Assembly (NCBI GenBank): GCA_015075305.1
Contig: JABTUS010000011.1
Span: forward strand, 62,001-126,000
Direction: 5' to 3'
DNA: 64,000 bases
Source: Opitutaceae bacterium
GTDB taxonomy: Bacteria > Verrucomicrobiota > Verrucomicrobiia > Opitutales > Opitutaceae
Shown: piece by piece, positions 8,520-18,303 of the stretch
Position numbering within the stretch: the first letter of the stretch is position 1
Layout of the letters: each line of letters starts with the position of its first letter
Notes under the pieces: generated by a model
The model's input: the letters and a program-made list of their open reading frames with translations, nothing else
Told to the model about the DNA's origin: nothing
Databases searched by the model: none
Translations under genes and position numbers: made by a program

Positions 8520-8544
8520 GGGGCATGCTTTGTCATGCCCAGGG
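8520..8544. repeat. Dispersed palindrome, GGGCATG-CTTTGT-CATGCCC type
   Basis: A perfect 7-bp stem with a CTTTGT loop. The identical sequence occurs at 47883-47903, where it sits in the same composite element as the GGGCACG-N6-CGTGCCC hairpin. Confidence 0.75.
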
Positions 8545-8689
8545 TTCGGCCACCGCGTCGCCGCGCCGGTTCATTCTGCATTCAATCTCCATCCCAACTT
8601 CACGCTTTCCCTTCCTTTTCCAATCCTCCCAATCCCGGATCGATTTCGGACGTGCTCCTGCAGGGAAAACCGCAATTCTCCCGAGCAGA

Positions 8690-9571
8690 ATGCCTCGCGT
8701 CCGTCGCAACGAATTCGCCTACCTGCCGCTGGCCGGTGCCGATATTCGAAGAGAACTTTATGTCACCGGTTGGGGAGTGGCTGACTACGACCCGGGCGAA
8801 ACCTACCCGCATCCAGGCCACCCGGAGGACTATGATTTTCATTGGGAACGCGGCCGTGTACTGGGGGACTTTGCCGTTGTCCTCATCTCGCGCGGCGAGG
8901 GTGAGTATGAGGATCGGCGGCTGGGCCGGCTTCCCTGGCGTGCGGGAGAGGTGCTGCTGCTTCCGCCGGGGCAGTGGCACCGCTACCGGCCGGGACGCGG
9001 TACCGGGTGGGCGGAGGCATGGTGCACGATCAACGGCGAATACCTGCATCGCCTGCGCGCAAAGGGAATTTTCCCCCGCTCCGCATGCCTGCGCCGCCTG
9101 GGCGATCCGGCGGCCTGCCAGCGCGCGCTGACCCGGCTGCGTGCGACTGCGGAAAGGAACAGCCTGCTCGTGGAAAGCCGGGTGTTTGAGGTGCTGGCCC
9201 ATGCGCTTGAGGACCGTGCCACGAACGACGATCCAGCCGGGCCCGCCGCGACCGGCCAGCCATCGGTGGATCAGGCGCTCGAATTCATCTGGTTGAATTG
9301 TCACCGGCCGATCGACGCCGCAGCTGTCGCACGAGAGACCGGCACCGCCCTGCGAACGCTGGAGCGGCACTTTTCAACCGCCCACGAACGCAGCCCATCG
9401 GCGGAGATTCGCTGGTGCCGCACCCAGCGCGCCATCGTCATGCTCCGCGAAAGCCGGATGAGCGTGAAGGAGGTCGGCTACGCGTGTGGCTTTGGCGGCG
9501 CAAAGGGCCTCACCCGCGCCCTGCGCACACTCCATGCCCGCTCGCCGTCGGACTACCGATCGACGGATTGA
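8690..9571 (+). CDS. AraC-family transcriptional regulator
   Basis: 293 aa from ATG 8690 (the frame is open further upstream through low-complexity, non-protein-like sequence, so the internal ATG is preferred). Residues 30-120 form a cupin-like sensing domain (WRAGEVLLLPPGQWHRYRPG is the typical AraC_binding segment). Residues 190-290 are the double helix-turn-helix: PIDAAAVARETGTALRTLERHF, then MSVKEVGYACGFGGAKGLTRAL. Regulators of this kind usually sense a sugar or oligosaccharide and activate adjacent catabolic genes. The next gene downstream on the same strand encodes a secreted beta-helix protein, a plausible target. Confidence 0.9.
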   Translation: MPRVRRNEFAYLPLAGADIRRELYVTGWGVADYDPGETYPHPGHPEDYDFHWERGRVLGDFAVVLISRGEGEYEDRRLGRLPWRAGEVLLLPPGQWHRYRPGRGTGWAEAWCTINGEYLHRLRAKGIFPRSACLRRLGDPAACQRALTRLRATAERNSLLVESRVFEVLAHALEDRATNDDPAGPAATGQPSVDQALEFIWLNCHRPIDAAAVARETGTALRTLERHFSTAHERSPSAEIRWCRTQRAIVMLRESRMSVKEVGYACGFGGAKGLTRALRTLHARSPSDYRSTD

Positions 9572-9743
9572 TTGAGCTCGCACAGTGGCATCCCACGTGT
9601 TTTCGGGGATGGTTGCGGGGTGGATCGCGAGCTAAAGTGCCGGCGTTTGATGCCAATGCCGAAACGAACCCACCGCGCAACCCGCGTGTGACGTTTCCAA
9701 ATGCAGCTCCGCACCCGCTCCCCGTGACACTCATCCTCTCCCA

Positions 9744-12104
9744 ATGACACCGAGATATTCATCGTTGCTCAGTCGCTCATCCGTGTTGCACGCAATGCCC
9801 GGAAGGCTCCGTTGGTTGATTCAAGGCCTTGCGGCGATCCTTTGCATGCCTGGGGGCGGACTGATCGCGCAGCCCCCATCGCCGCAGGACGCATTCAGAC
9901 GCACGGTCAGCGTTGTCGAGGCGACCGGTCGCCATGTACGGGAACGGGCGGGCAACAAGGAGCTTCTCGCCCTCGGATTGCTGGACGTCACCGCCGCGCC
10001 CTATTCGGCGGATCCCACCGGCCATCGCGATTCGACCGCCGCACTCCAGCAGGCTGTCAAGGATGCGCGCGACGCCCAGCTGATCGCCCATCTCCCGGCG
10101 GGGCGCTATCTCGTCTCAGATACAATAGAGGGCGTTCAAGGCGAGGTGGCCTGGGATTCCTGGCCCTACGAGGGTTTTGCGGATGCCTGGGTGGCAACGG
10201 CGTCGTTTGAGTATCCCTGCGTGCTGCGCGGACCGGCGGAAGGAAGGCGCGCTGTGCTGGTTCTGGCCAATGGGTCCAAGGGATTCTCCAATCCGGAAAA
10301 GCCCAAGCCCTTGGTTCACCTGTGGGCTCGGGCGTGGGATGAGACGTTCAAGGGCAAGCCCCAGCCGAGCATCAATTTCAACCAGATGATCGTCGACGTG
10401 GATTTCGAACTCGGCCGCGGCAATCCAGGCGCTGTGGCCATTCATCATGAAGGCGCGGAGGGCTCCGTGATCGAGGATGTGTCCATAGATGCAACGGGGG
10501 CGTTTGCTGGCATCCAGACCGCGCCGGGATCGGGAGGCGGCATTCACGGGGTAGCCATCCAAGGCGGGCGCTATGGCATGTTTGTTCGCGAGACAAACAC
10601 GGGCATGCGGGCCAGTCAGCCCAGCCCGGTCATGAGTGGATTGCGGCTGAACGGGCAGACGGAGGAGGCCATCCTCTACGATGGACGCGGTCCGCTCACC
10701 GTTGTGGGGGCGACGATTGTGGGCGCGGGCATTCGGGTCGATGTGCCGGTGCCGGAGAGTTCCAACGGCGCAATCAATCTGGTCGATGTCGCGATTGAAC
10801 TCTCGCGGCCTGGGCCGGCGATTCGTGCGAATCGTACGGTTGTGATTTCAAATGTCTGGATCGCCAACGCGGCGGTTGCCGTGGAGGTCCAGAATGCGGT
10901 GAAGCTGCCTGGCCGAGAGCGCGGGTGGCTGCACATCGAGGAACTCGCCGCACCCGCCACCCTGCCGCTGCACTCCCTCGCGGGCAAGGGCATGCACACC
11001 GACGAAGTCTGGATCGATGGCGTCAGGAGTGCGCTGGCGACGAAGGCCCGGCCGCTCGACGAACCGCCCGATCGCGAGGCGCTTTGGCGGCGGCACCTGT
11101 GGTCCCAGCCGTTTCCCTCCCGGACGACGCCTGGTGCGGTGAACGTCATGGCCGCTCCGTTTGGAGCCAGAGGAGACGGCAGGCACGACGACGGCCCCGC
11201 ATTGCAGGCGGCCATCGATGCGCATGAGATCGTTTTTCTCCCGCAGGGCGTCTATGCCGTGTCCAAGCCCCTGCGGTTGCATCCCCGGACGAAGCTGATC
11301 GGCGTGGGCAACATTCAGGCGACCATCACGGCATTGCCTGAATCAGTGGCTTTCGGCGACCCTGACAATCCCGCTCCCCTGGTTGAAACCGATGACGATG
11401 CCTCAGCCGAAACCGTGCTGGCTTTCGTGCGGCTGCTGGTGCCGGTTCGCAATCCCTGCGTCTATGCCCTCCGCTGGCGGGCTGGCCGACGATCGATTGT
11501 CAGAAGCGTCTATCCCATCCGCGAGAAATGGCATCCGCATGCGCCACCAATGAATCACCCCATGGTGCGCATCGAGGGCTCGGGAGGCGGGCGCTGGTTC
11601 ACGACGGTGCTGCTGCATTGGTGGTCCCAGGGGCCCGACTACCGGCACCTGCGCATTGAGGGCACGCGGGAACCCCTGTCATTCTACATGCTGGAAGCCG
11701 AACACGGCCGGGGCACGACATTGATGGAGTACCACGACGCCCGGAACATCGAGGTCTATTCGATGAGGACGGAGGGCGATTTTGGCGTGCTCACGATGAG
11801 GCAGTGCGAGAACATACGCATATTCGGGCTCTCCGGCAATATCATGGCCTCGCGCGGCTATTCCCTGTTCACCATCGAAAACTGCCGCGACTATCTCGTG
11901 AGCAACGTCGACACCTTCTACAAGCGACTCGGCCACTGGGGTGCACTGGGCACCGCACACGCGCCGCAGCTCTGGTACCGGCTTGTCGAACGTCCAGGCG
12001 CAGGGATTCCCGAGACAAGAATTCCAGGCACGGATCAGATCGCGCTCTACCAGCGCGGTCAGCCCACGGGGCAGGGAGAGCGGGCCTCGACGCAGCACCG
12101 CTGA
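9744..12104 (+). CDS. Secreted right-handed beta-helix protein with two Pectate_lyase_3-type modules
   Basis: 786 aa (769 if it starts at ATG 9795, which puts the signal peptide first: MPGRLRWLIQGLAAILCM...GLIAQ). Two modules begin with the GH28/Pectate_lyase_3 signature: YSADPTGHRDSTAALQQAV near residue 90, followed by LPAGRYLVSDTI, and FGARGDGRHDDGPALQAAI near residue 475, followed by LPQGVYAVSKPLRL. Between and after them are many short hydrophobic beta-coil repeats. It is exported and probably acts on a plant or algal polysaccharide; I cannot name the exact substrate or catalytic residues. It follows the AraC regulator by 172 bp. Confidence 0.82.
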   Translation: MTPRYSSLLSRSSVLHAMPGRLRWLIQGLAAILCMPGGGLIAQPPSPQDAFRRTVSVVEATGRHVRERAGNKELLALGLLDVTAAPYSADPTGHRDSTAALQQAVKDARDAQLIAHLPAGRYLVSDTIEGVQGEVAWDSWPYEGFADAWVATASFEYPCVLRGPAEGRRAVLVLANGSKGFSNPEKPKPLVHLWARAWDETFKGKPQPSINFNQMIVDVDFELGRGNPGAVAIHHEGAEGSVIEDVSIDATGAFAGIQTAPGSGGGIHGVAIQGGRYGMFVRETNTGMRASQPSPVMSGLRLNGQTEEAILYDGRGPLTVVGATIVGAGIRVDVPVPESSNGAINLVDVAIELSRPGPAIRANRTVVISNVWIANAAVAVEVQNAVKLPGRERGWLHIEELAAPATLPLHSLAGKGMHTDEVWIDGVRSALATKARPLDEPPDREALWRRHLWSQPFPSRTTPGAVNVMAAPFGARGDGRHDDGPALQAAIDAHEIVFLPQGVYAVSKPLRLHPRTKLIGVGNIQATITALPESVAFGDPDNPAPLVETDDDASAETVLAFVRLLVPVRNPCVYALRWRAGRRSIVRSVYPIREKWHPHAPPMNHPMVRIEGSGGGRWFTTVLLHWWSQGPDYRHLRIEGTREPLSFYMLEAEHGRGTTLMEYHDARNIEVYSMRTEGDFGVLTMRQCENIRIFGLSGNIMASRGYSLFTIENCRDYLVSNVDTFYKRLGHWGALGTAHAPQLWYRLVERPGAGIPETRIPGTDQIALYQRGQPTGQGERASTQHR

Positions 12105-12309
12105 ACCGGGCGAATCCGGATTTCATGGCGGAAATCGCGCGGGCTCCGCATGGCTCGTGCTTATCTGGACATGTATGTCCGAATAGGCGGGCGCCAAAGC
12201 CTGCTACGGGATTGCAGCCCGCATGCAGACTGCAAGGCTGTGCAGGTCGGCCGGTCTGTAACCCGCCGCCACCTCCGGCGTCATATCCCTGAAGATCATC
12301 CAACTTCCC

Positions 12310-13788
12310 ATGCAACCGCCCCTGTCACCCACCCAGGCCTGGGAGCCTCTTCCGAAGTCCCAATGGAATGAAGAAACCGCCCGCCATCTGCTCCGCCGCG
12401 CAGGATGGAGCGCCCACCCGGAGGCGGTCGCGAGGGCGGTGAGCGAGGGGCTCGCGGGCACGCTGGATCGCCTTTTCCCCGCGAAGCCGCCGGCTTTTGA
12501 AAGACCCAGACTGGTCCGGGATGAGCGTGAACGCGCGACTGATTTTCGTGAGCGGGCCAAGGCTGCGCCGACCGAAATGCAGCGGCGCGAGATTGCGCGC
12601 GAACATCGGGAGGTTTCCCGCCTGGCCAACATCGAGCTGTCCCTGGCCTGGCTCCAGCAGGCCGCCACCCCGGCCAACTCCGCGTTTGAGAAGTGGCTCC
12701 TTTTCCTCGGGGATGTCTACGTCGTCGGCGTCGAAAAGGTGAGGGGCGCCAGCCTCATCTTCGACCACTATGACACGCTCCGGCAGGGCGCGCTCGGCCC
12801 GGCGCCCGCGCTGACGAAGGCGGTCTCGCGCTCGGTCGCGATGATCATCTACCTCGACCTCCAGCGCAGCGTCAGGCAGGCGCCAAACGAGAATTTCGCC
12901 CGCGAGCTCATGGAGCTCTTCACCCTCGGCCAGGGCAACTACACCGAAACGGACATCAAGCAGGCTGCGCGGGCCTTCACCGGCTACCGGATGGCCCGCG
13001 AGGAATTCCGATTCGATCGCAAACAGCACGACGACGGACCCAAGACAATTTTCGGCCATACCGGGCGGTTCAATGGCGACGATGTCATCGATCTCATCTA
13101 CGGCCAGCCGGCCGCCGGGACTTTCCTTCCGCGCGAAATGACGCGATTCTACCTCACCGACGAGGTTCCCGACGCGGCGTTTTTTGCTCCGCTCGGCGCC
13201 TGGTGGAAGGAGCGCAAATACAACCTCCGGGATCTCTGCCACCGGTATTTTTCATCGGCCGTTTTTTATCACCCCGCCTACCGGGCCAATTACATCAAGA
13301 GCCCCATCCACTATCAACTGGGGCTGCTGCAGGATCTGCAGCTCGACGTCGCACCAATGGCTCGCACGACGCTGCTTCCGCTGCGGCAGATGGGGCAGCA
13401 GCCGTTCAATCCCCCGAATGTCCGCGGCTGGGTGGGCGGCAAGCTCTGGATCAACTCCTCAACCCTCGCCGCGCGACGGCTGCTCGTGCAGTTTCTGTTC
13501 GCTCCGCTCGACGAGGATCGCATCAATGCCGACGACAAGGCGGCGCTGAAGGCCGCCCGCGCAGCGGGTTATTCGCGCTTCACGGTGGACGAGGATTATC
13601 TGCGCAAATTCGAGGCGCCCGATGTCGATGCCACGGTGAATCGCCTTGCCGCGCGCTTTCTTCCCACGGTGCCGGACAAGGAATACCATGCGGCTCTCCG
13701 GAGTTTCCTCAAGGGTCCGTCCGGTGTCGGTCGCATTCGCGGAGCAACCATTGCGATCCTCGAGACACCGGAATATCAGCTCTGCTGA
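12310..13788 (+). CDS. DUF1800 domain-containing protein
   Basis: 492 aa, helical. It opens with the family start WNEETARHLLRRAGWSAHPE, has the conserved core NENFARELMELFTLGQGNYTETDIKQAARAFTGY (about residues 195-230), a GHTGRFNGDDVIDLI segment and PPNVRGWVGGKLWINSS near residue 375. DUF1800 genes are nearly always followed by a DUF1501 gene, as here (41 bp downstream, same strand). The pair is widespread in Verrucomicrobiota and Planctomycetota; proposed roles (cell-surface or secretion related) remain unproven. No signal peptide is evident. Confidence 0.9.
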   Translation: MQPPLSPTQAWEPLPKSQWNEETARHLLRRAGWSAHPEAVARAVSEGLAGTLDRLFPAKPPAFERPRLVRDERERATDFRERAKAAPTEMQRREIAREHREVSRLANIELSLAWLQQAATPANSAFEKWLLFLGDVYVVGVEKVRGASLIFDHYDTLRQGALGPAPALTKAVSRSVAMIIYLDLQRSVRQAPNENFARELMELFTLGQGNYTETDIKQAARAFTGYRMAREEFRFDRKQHDDGPKTIFGHTGRFNGDDVIDLIYGQPAAGTFLPREMTRFYLTDEVPDAAFFAPLGAWWKERKYNLRDLCHRYFSSAVFYHPAYRANYIKSPIHYQLGLLQDLQLDVAPMARTTLLPLRQMGQQPFNPPNVRGWVGGKLWINSSTLAARRLLVQFLFAPLDEDRINADDKAALKAARAAGYSRFTVDEDYLRKFEAPDVDATVNRLAARFLPTVPDKEYHAALRSFLKGPSGVGRIRGATIAILETPEYQLC

Positions 13789-13829
13789 CAACGCAACCCT
13801 CCCGTCAATCCGGACTATTCCCAACAGTC

Positions 13830-15089
13830 ATGAACAACACGCTTTCCTCAAAACTGCCCGCCACCCGTCGTGAATTTCTCCGCATGGGAGGAAGCGGAAT
13901 CGGCCTGCTCGCGTTCAGCCGCTTTGCGCCGGCATTCCTTGTCCAATCCTCGCTCAACGCCGCGCCCGCACCCGAGAAGGACCGCACCATCCTCGTGCTC
14001 ATTCAGCTCGCCGGCGGAAATGACGGCCTCAACACCGTCGTGCCCTATGAGGACGCCAACTACTACCGGCTGCGCCCCACGCTTGGACTGAAGAAGAAGG
14101 ACGTGCTGCCCATCAACGACCTCCTCGGTTTCCATCCCAGTTGCGCGCCGCTGGGCAAACTTGTGACGGAAGGCAAACTCGGCATCGTCCAGAATGTCGG
14201 CTACCCGAATCCCAACCGCAGCCACTTCCGATCCACCGAAATTTGGGAATCCGCCAGCGATTCCGACAAGAACGACGCCACCGGCTGGATCGGACGCTAC
14301 CTCGACAACACCTGCGCAGGCCGGCCGGATGCCAAGGGAGGCGACCCCGTGGCGGTGAACTCCGGCAATGAAGTGCCGCAGTCCTTCCTTGGCGAGAATC
14401 CTCATCCGACATTCACCCTCTCGGGCAATCTGAGACGCGCCGGCAGACGCGATGGAAACAACCTTTCACTGCTCAAGCGCCTCGCGGAATCCGATCACGC
14501 GGGAATGGAAACGAATGAGGGTTTCCTGCGGGCCACAATGATGGACGCCCTCGTCACCGAACAGCGCATCCAGGCGCTCCTCGGCCGCTACAAAACCGAA
14601 TCCAAGTATCCGGCGTCCCAGTTCGCCCAGTCTCTGAAGAATGTCGCCGCGCTCATCGCCGCAGGCCTTTCCACACGCGTGTATTTCGTGTCGCTTGGCA
14701 GCTTCGACACCCATGCCGGCCAGCAGTCCACCCACGAGCGCCTGCTCACGACGCTGTCCGAGGGAATGGCGGCGTTTCAGCATGACATCGACGCCAAGGG
14801 GCTCGGCCCGCAGGTGCTCACGATGACCTTCTCGGAATTCGGCCGCCGTCCGAGCGAGAACAAGAGCAACGGCACCGATCACGGCACCGCCGCACCTCTT
14901 TTTGTGATGGGTTCGAAAATCAAGGGAAGCCTGCATGGCACATCCCCAAAGCTCGATCTTCCCGTCAACCAAGACCTCACGTTCAGCACCGATTTTCGCC
15001 AGATTTATTCAACCGTTCTCAACCGCTGGCTGGATTGTCCTGCCGACAAGATTCTCGGTCAGAAGTTCGATCCGTTGAATTTCATCTAG
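13830..15089 (+). CDS. DUF1501 domain-containing protein (Tat-exported)
   Basis: 419 aa from ATG 13830 (the frame extends upstream only as a shadow of the preceding gene). The N-terminus has a twin-arginine signal, TRREFLRMGGSGIGLLAF. The mature part shows the sulfatase/alkaline-phosphatase-like DUF1501 pattern: QLAGGNDGLNTVVPYED, a GYPNPNRSHFRSTEIWESA motif, SLGSFDTHAGQ and FSEFGRRPSENKSNGTDHGTAAP. It is the usual partner of the upstream DUF1800 gene. Its TAG stop is formed by the TA target and the first G of the IS630 element that follows. Confidence 0.9.
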   Translation: MNNTLSSKLPATRREFLRMGGSGIGLLAFSRFAPAFLVQSSLNAAPAPEKDRTILVLIQLAGGNDGLNTVVPYEDANYYRLRPTLGLKKKDVLPINDLLGFHPSCAPLGKLVTEGKLGIVQNVGYPNPNRSHFRSTEIWESASDSDKNDATGWIGRYLDNTCAGRPDAKGGDPVAVNSGNEVPQSFLGENPHPTFTLSGNLRRAGRRDGNNLSLLKRLAESDHAGMETNEGFLRATMMDALVTEQRIQALLGRYKTESKYPASQFAQSLKNVAALIAAGLSTRVYFVSLGSFDTHAGQQSTHERLLTTLSEGMAAFQHDIDAKGLGPQVLTMTFSEFGRRPSENKSNGTDHGTAAPLFVMGSKIKGSLHGTSPKLDLPVNQDLTFSTDFRQIYSTVLNRWLDCPADKILGQKFDPLNFI

Positions 15090-16283
15090 TGTTCTGTCGC
15101 GGAAATGACTATACATATATCATGCGGCCTTCTTGCGCGGCTTTCGCCGGGTGCAACCGGGCTGGATGGCCTCGAGCCGGCGACGACAGCGTTCGATCCT
15201 GGCAAGGATGTCCTCCGCCTTGGCGGTCCAAACAAATGGCGTGGGCTCCGGTTCCATTGCTCGATGAAGCGGGTGATCGAGGTTGATCAGATCGGGAACA
15301 CTGGAGAAGCTGCCGCGACGCACCGCCTTGCCGGTGAGTTCGGCAAACCAGCGCTCCACCAGATTGAGCCAGCTCGAACTGGTGGGAATGAAGTGCAGTT
15401 TGAAGCGTGGACGCCGGGCGAGCCAACGCTGCACCCGCTCGTGTTTGTGGGTGCCGTAATTGTCGACGATAAGATGGAGCTCGTCCGCCTCGGCATATTC
15501 CGCGTCGATTTGTCGCAGGAACTTCAGAACTCGATGTGCCGGTGGCGCGGGAAGCAGTGGCCGCTGATCTTGCCGGCGGCCACGTTCAATGCGGCAAACA
15601 GCGTGGTCGTGCCATGGCGCACGTAGTCGCCGTCCGGTGCCGCAGCGACCGCGCTTCAGCGGCAGGTCTGGTTGCGTGCGATCCAGCGCCTGAATCTGGC
15701 TTTTCTCGTCCACGCAGAGCACCACCGCGTTTTGCGGTGGGTTGAGATAAACGCCCACTACATCAGGCAGTTTGGGCACAAACTGTGGATCGCGGGAGAG
15801 TTTGAACGTCTCCCTGTCGGTGCGGCTGCAACCCATGCTCCTGCCAGATACGCGCGACTGTGCTCGCGCACGCCCTGCGCCTTCGCCGTGGTTCGCGCGC
15901 TCCAGTGCGTCCGCCCCGGCGGCTTCGTGTGCAGCGTCGCTTCGACGATCCTTTCGCCAGCCCTCGGCGCGGCTTGCGCCCGCGGCCATTCGCCACGTCC
16001 CACAATCCTTGGACCTGCGGACACAAGCGCTGGCGCCACAGCCGGCAGGTGTGCCGGTTCACCTCCAGCTCCTCCGCAATCGTGGCATCGTCCAGCCCTT
16101 CGGCCTTGCGCAAAATGATCCGGCAGCGCTTCACCACCTGCTGGGGCGTACCGTGCGCGCCCACCCAGCGCTCCAAAACGCCACGTTGGTCTGCCGTGAC
16201 CGTCAGAATCGTCGGTTTCCTGCTCATGCTTGCAGGTTGAACGATAACGACTTTTAAGTCTAGTCATTTCAGCAACAGAACAC
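15089..16283 (-). mobile_element. IS630-family insertion sequence, decayed copy
   Basis: 1195 bp bounded by TA dinucleotides (15087-15088 and 16284-16285), as expected for IS630 target duplication. The ends are inverted repeats: gtgttctgtcgcggaaatga at the left and, read inward on the other strand, gtgttctgttgctgaaatga at the right. It is almost the same as the intact copy at 38102-39304 but in the opposite orientation and 8 bp shorter because of indels. Confidence 0.92.
15120..16227 (-). pseudogene. IS630-family transposase, frameshifted
   Basis: Runs from ATG 16227 (MSRKPTILTVTADQRGVLE) to the end motif GCTRRKPRKKAA at 15120. The helix-turn-helix part (ATIAEELEVNRHTCRLWRQR) and the DDE parts (VVLCVDEKSQIQALD, LHLIVDNYGTHKHERV, FIPTSSSWLNLVERWFAEL) are all present but lie in different frames. 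Breaks are near 16035, 15960, 15890, 15820, 15640 and 15540. Compared with the intact copy these are mostly single-base gains or losses. Not expected to make active transposase. Confidence 0.9.
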
Positions 16284-16465
16284 TAGGGCCATTGCGCTGG
16301 CGGCCAGGAACCCGATCCGGAGTTCTCCTGCCTTTGACGTCCACGGGACGGTGTCCAAGGGAAACCCTGCGGTTCTGCGAGTCGAAGTGTCAGTTTCTTC
16401 GCGTGTGGAGAGGGTGAGGCCATCTCTTCGTTTGACTTCCCGGCGGTGTCCGAAAACAAGCGTTC

Positions 16466-16744
16466 ATGACCACTTTTCGAAAATATGCCGAAACGGCCGC
16501 ACGCATCATCGGCAAGCGCACCCCCGCCAGGATGGCCTATGACAACGAAGTGCTGCGGTGGCGCCAGATCACGGGGGGCGATACGCGTGAGGGCATTCTC
16601 AAGGCGAATCTGAAGTTTCCCTCGCAGGCCCTGTCGACGGACGAGTCCGAAATGGAGGGATTCAACGCCTATTTTGAGTACCTCGCCGTGCACGCTGAGA
16701 TCGTGCGCAACTTGAAGATCAAACTCGCTCATCAGAAGCGATAG
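16466..16744 (+). CDS. Small hypothetical protein
   Basis: 92 aa (MTTFRKYAETAARIIGKR...AHQKR). Hydrophilic, probably mostly helical, no signal peptide, membrane helix or motif that I recognise. Residue use is protein-like, with balanced charges and aromatic positions (FNAYFEYLAVHAEIV). It lies between the decayed IS630 copy and dctA, 79 bp before dctA on the same strand. It may be a lineage-specific protein; no function is proposed. Confidence 0.5.
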   Translation: MTTFRKYAETAARIIGKRTPARMAYDNEVLRWRQITGGDTREGILKANLKFPSQALSTDESEMEGFNAYFEYLAVHAEIVRNLKIKLAHQKR

Positions 16745-16823
16745 TCCGGTTGCTTCAGGCAGGCTGCCAACCAGGGATGCCAGCATGACCGCCACGCCGA
16801 TGGCCCCTTAGTCCGCCGCCTGC

Positions 16824-18104
16824 ATGAAATATTTCAAGCATCTCTATTTCCAAGTACTTCTGGCGATCGGTCTGGGCGTGCTTGTGGGCTGGTTGGATCC
16901 CGGACTGGGGGTGAAATTGAAGCCCTTGGGCGACGGCTTCATCAAGCTGGTGAAGATGCTGATCGCACCAATCATCTTCTGCACGATCGTGTCGGGGATC
17001 GCCGGCATGGGGGACCTCAAGAAAATCGGGCGACTCGGTGGCAAAGCTCTGCTCTATTTCGAAGTCGTTACGACTTTCGCCCTGGCGATCGGCCTGCTGG
17101 TGGCAAACCTCCTGAAGCCCGGTGCAGGCATCAATGCGGACGTGACCACACTCGATGCCAGCGCGGTCTCGAGCTACACCAAGGCGGCCGCATCGCAGAG
17201 CACGGTGGAGTTTCTGCTCCACATCATCCCCGACGCGTTTTTGGGGGCCTTTGCGCATGGCGAGATTCTCCAGGTGCTGCTCATCTCCATCCTTTTCGGC
17301 TTTGGCCTGGCTCACATGGGGCCCGCGGGGGAGGCGGTGACGACGCTGATCAACCATGTGGCGCAGGCGTTTTTTGCCATGGTGGGCATCGTGACCAAGC
17401 TCGCCCCCATCGGCGCATTTGGCGCGATAGGTTTCACGATAGGAAAATACGGCATCGCGACGCTCCTCTCCCTCGGCAAGCTGCTCGCCTGCGTCTACCT
17501 CACGAGTGCGCTTTTTGTCCTTGTTGTCCTCGGCATCATCGCCCATTCGCGCGGATTCAGCCTGTGGCGCATCCTCGTGTACATCCGTGAGGAGCTGCTG
17601 ATCGTGCTGGGCACGTCGTCCTCGGAGTCAGCCCTGCCCGGGCTGATGACCAAGCTGGAAGCGGCGGGCTGTTCGAGGTCGTCGGTGGGGATCGTGATTC
17701 CAGCGGGCTATTCGTTCAATCTCGACGGAACCTCGATCTATCTGACAATGGCCGCGATCTTCATCGCCCAGGCGACGAATACGGATCTTTCCCTCGTCCA
17801 GGAGATCGGGCTGCTGGGCATTCTGTTGCTGACATCAAAAGGCGCGGCGGGCGTCACGGGCAGCGGTTTTGTAACGCTTGCGGCGACCCTTGCGGCGACG
17901 AGGAGCATTCCCGTGGAGGGACTGGCACTGATCCTCGGCGTGGATCGGTTCATGTCGGAATGCCGCGCGATCACCAATTTCATCGGCAACGCGGTCGGCA
18001 TGTTCGTCATCGCCGACTGGGAGCAGGACATCGATTTCAGCAAGGCGGCGCCGTTGCTGACACGGGCGCGGCGAAAGCGGCTGGCAGCGGCTGCGACGGA
18101 TTGA
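16824..18104 (+). CDS. dctA: Dicarboxylate/amino acid:cation symporter (DctA/GltP family)
   Basis: 426 aa, with the topology of the DAACS/SLC1 family: eight membrane helices and two re-entrant hairpins. Diagnostic motifs are the serine-rich hairpin 1 ([11 protein letters not shown], about residue 265), helix 7 [13 protein letters not shown], hairpin 2 ([13 protein letters not shown]) and helix 8 [18 protein letters not shown], which hold the cation and substrate sites. It imports C4-dicarboxylates or acidic amino acids with Na+ or H+; the sequence alone does not settle the substrate, though the helix 8 D..R..TN pattern favours dicarboxylates. Monocistronic; the acetate symporter genes downstream point the other way. 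Confidence 0.9.
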   Translation: MKYFKHLYFQVLLAIGLGVLVGWLDPGLGVKLKPLGDGFIKLVKMLIAPIIFCTIVSGIAGMGDLKKIGRLGGKALLYFEVVTTFALAIGLLVANLLKPGAGINADVTTLDASAVSSYTKAAASQSTVEFLLHIIPDAFLGAFAHGEILQVLLISILFGFGLAHMGPAGEAVTTLINHVAQAFFAMVGIVTKLAPIGAFGAIGFTIGKYGIATLLSLGKLLACVYLTSALFVLVVLGIIAHSRGFSLWRILVYIREELLIVLGTSSSESALPGLMTKLEAAGCSRSSVGIVIPAGYSFNLDGTSIYLTMAAIFIAQATNTDLSLVQEIGLLGILLLTSKGAAGVTGSGFVTLAATLAATRSIPVEGLALILGVDRFMSECRAITNFIGNAVGMFVIADWEQDIDFSKAAPLLTRARRKRLAAAATD

Positions 18105-18186
18105 GGCAGAAGGCATGGTGCGCCTTGGGCGCACGACTCGAAATTTCAAGATTCGAGAGGTCGGAGTCGAACTCACGATCCCAGGA

Positions 18187-18207
18187 CACGACGGAGCGCG
18201 CCCCTCC
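18187..18207 (+). repeat. Dispersed hairpin repeat, copy 3
   Basis: acgacggagcgcgcccctcc, one base different from the consensus. It lies in the 199-bp space between the convergent dctA and actP genes, after a short CTCGAA...TTCGAG hairpin (18137-18157), so it could also act as a shared terminator. Confidence 0.75.
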
Positions 18208-18303
18208 ATTGAGGTGTTTGGGTTGGCTCCAGTGCGGATTCGGCATGTCCGTCATCCGGCTTGCGTCCGGACCATCCGTGGCCACATGGGACCGCTGCCG
18301 CGA

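Noticed and set aside
13203-13829. N-terminal extension of the DUF1501 protein
   Set aside because: It overlaps the DUF1800 gene in another frame; the Tat signal sits right after ATG 13830.
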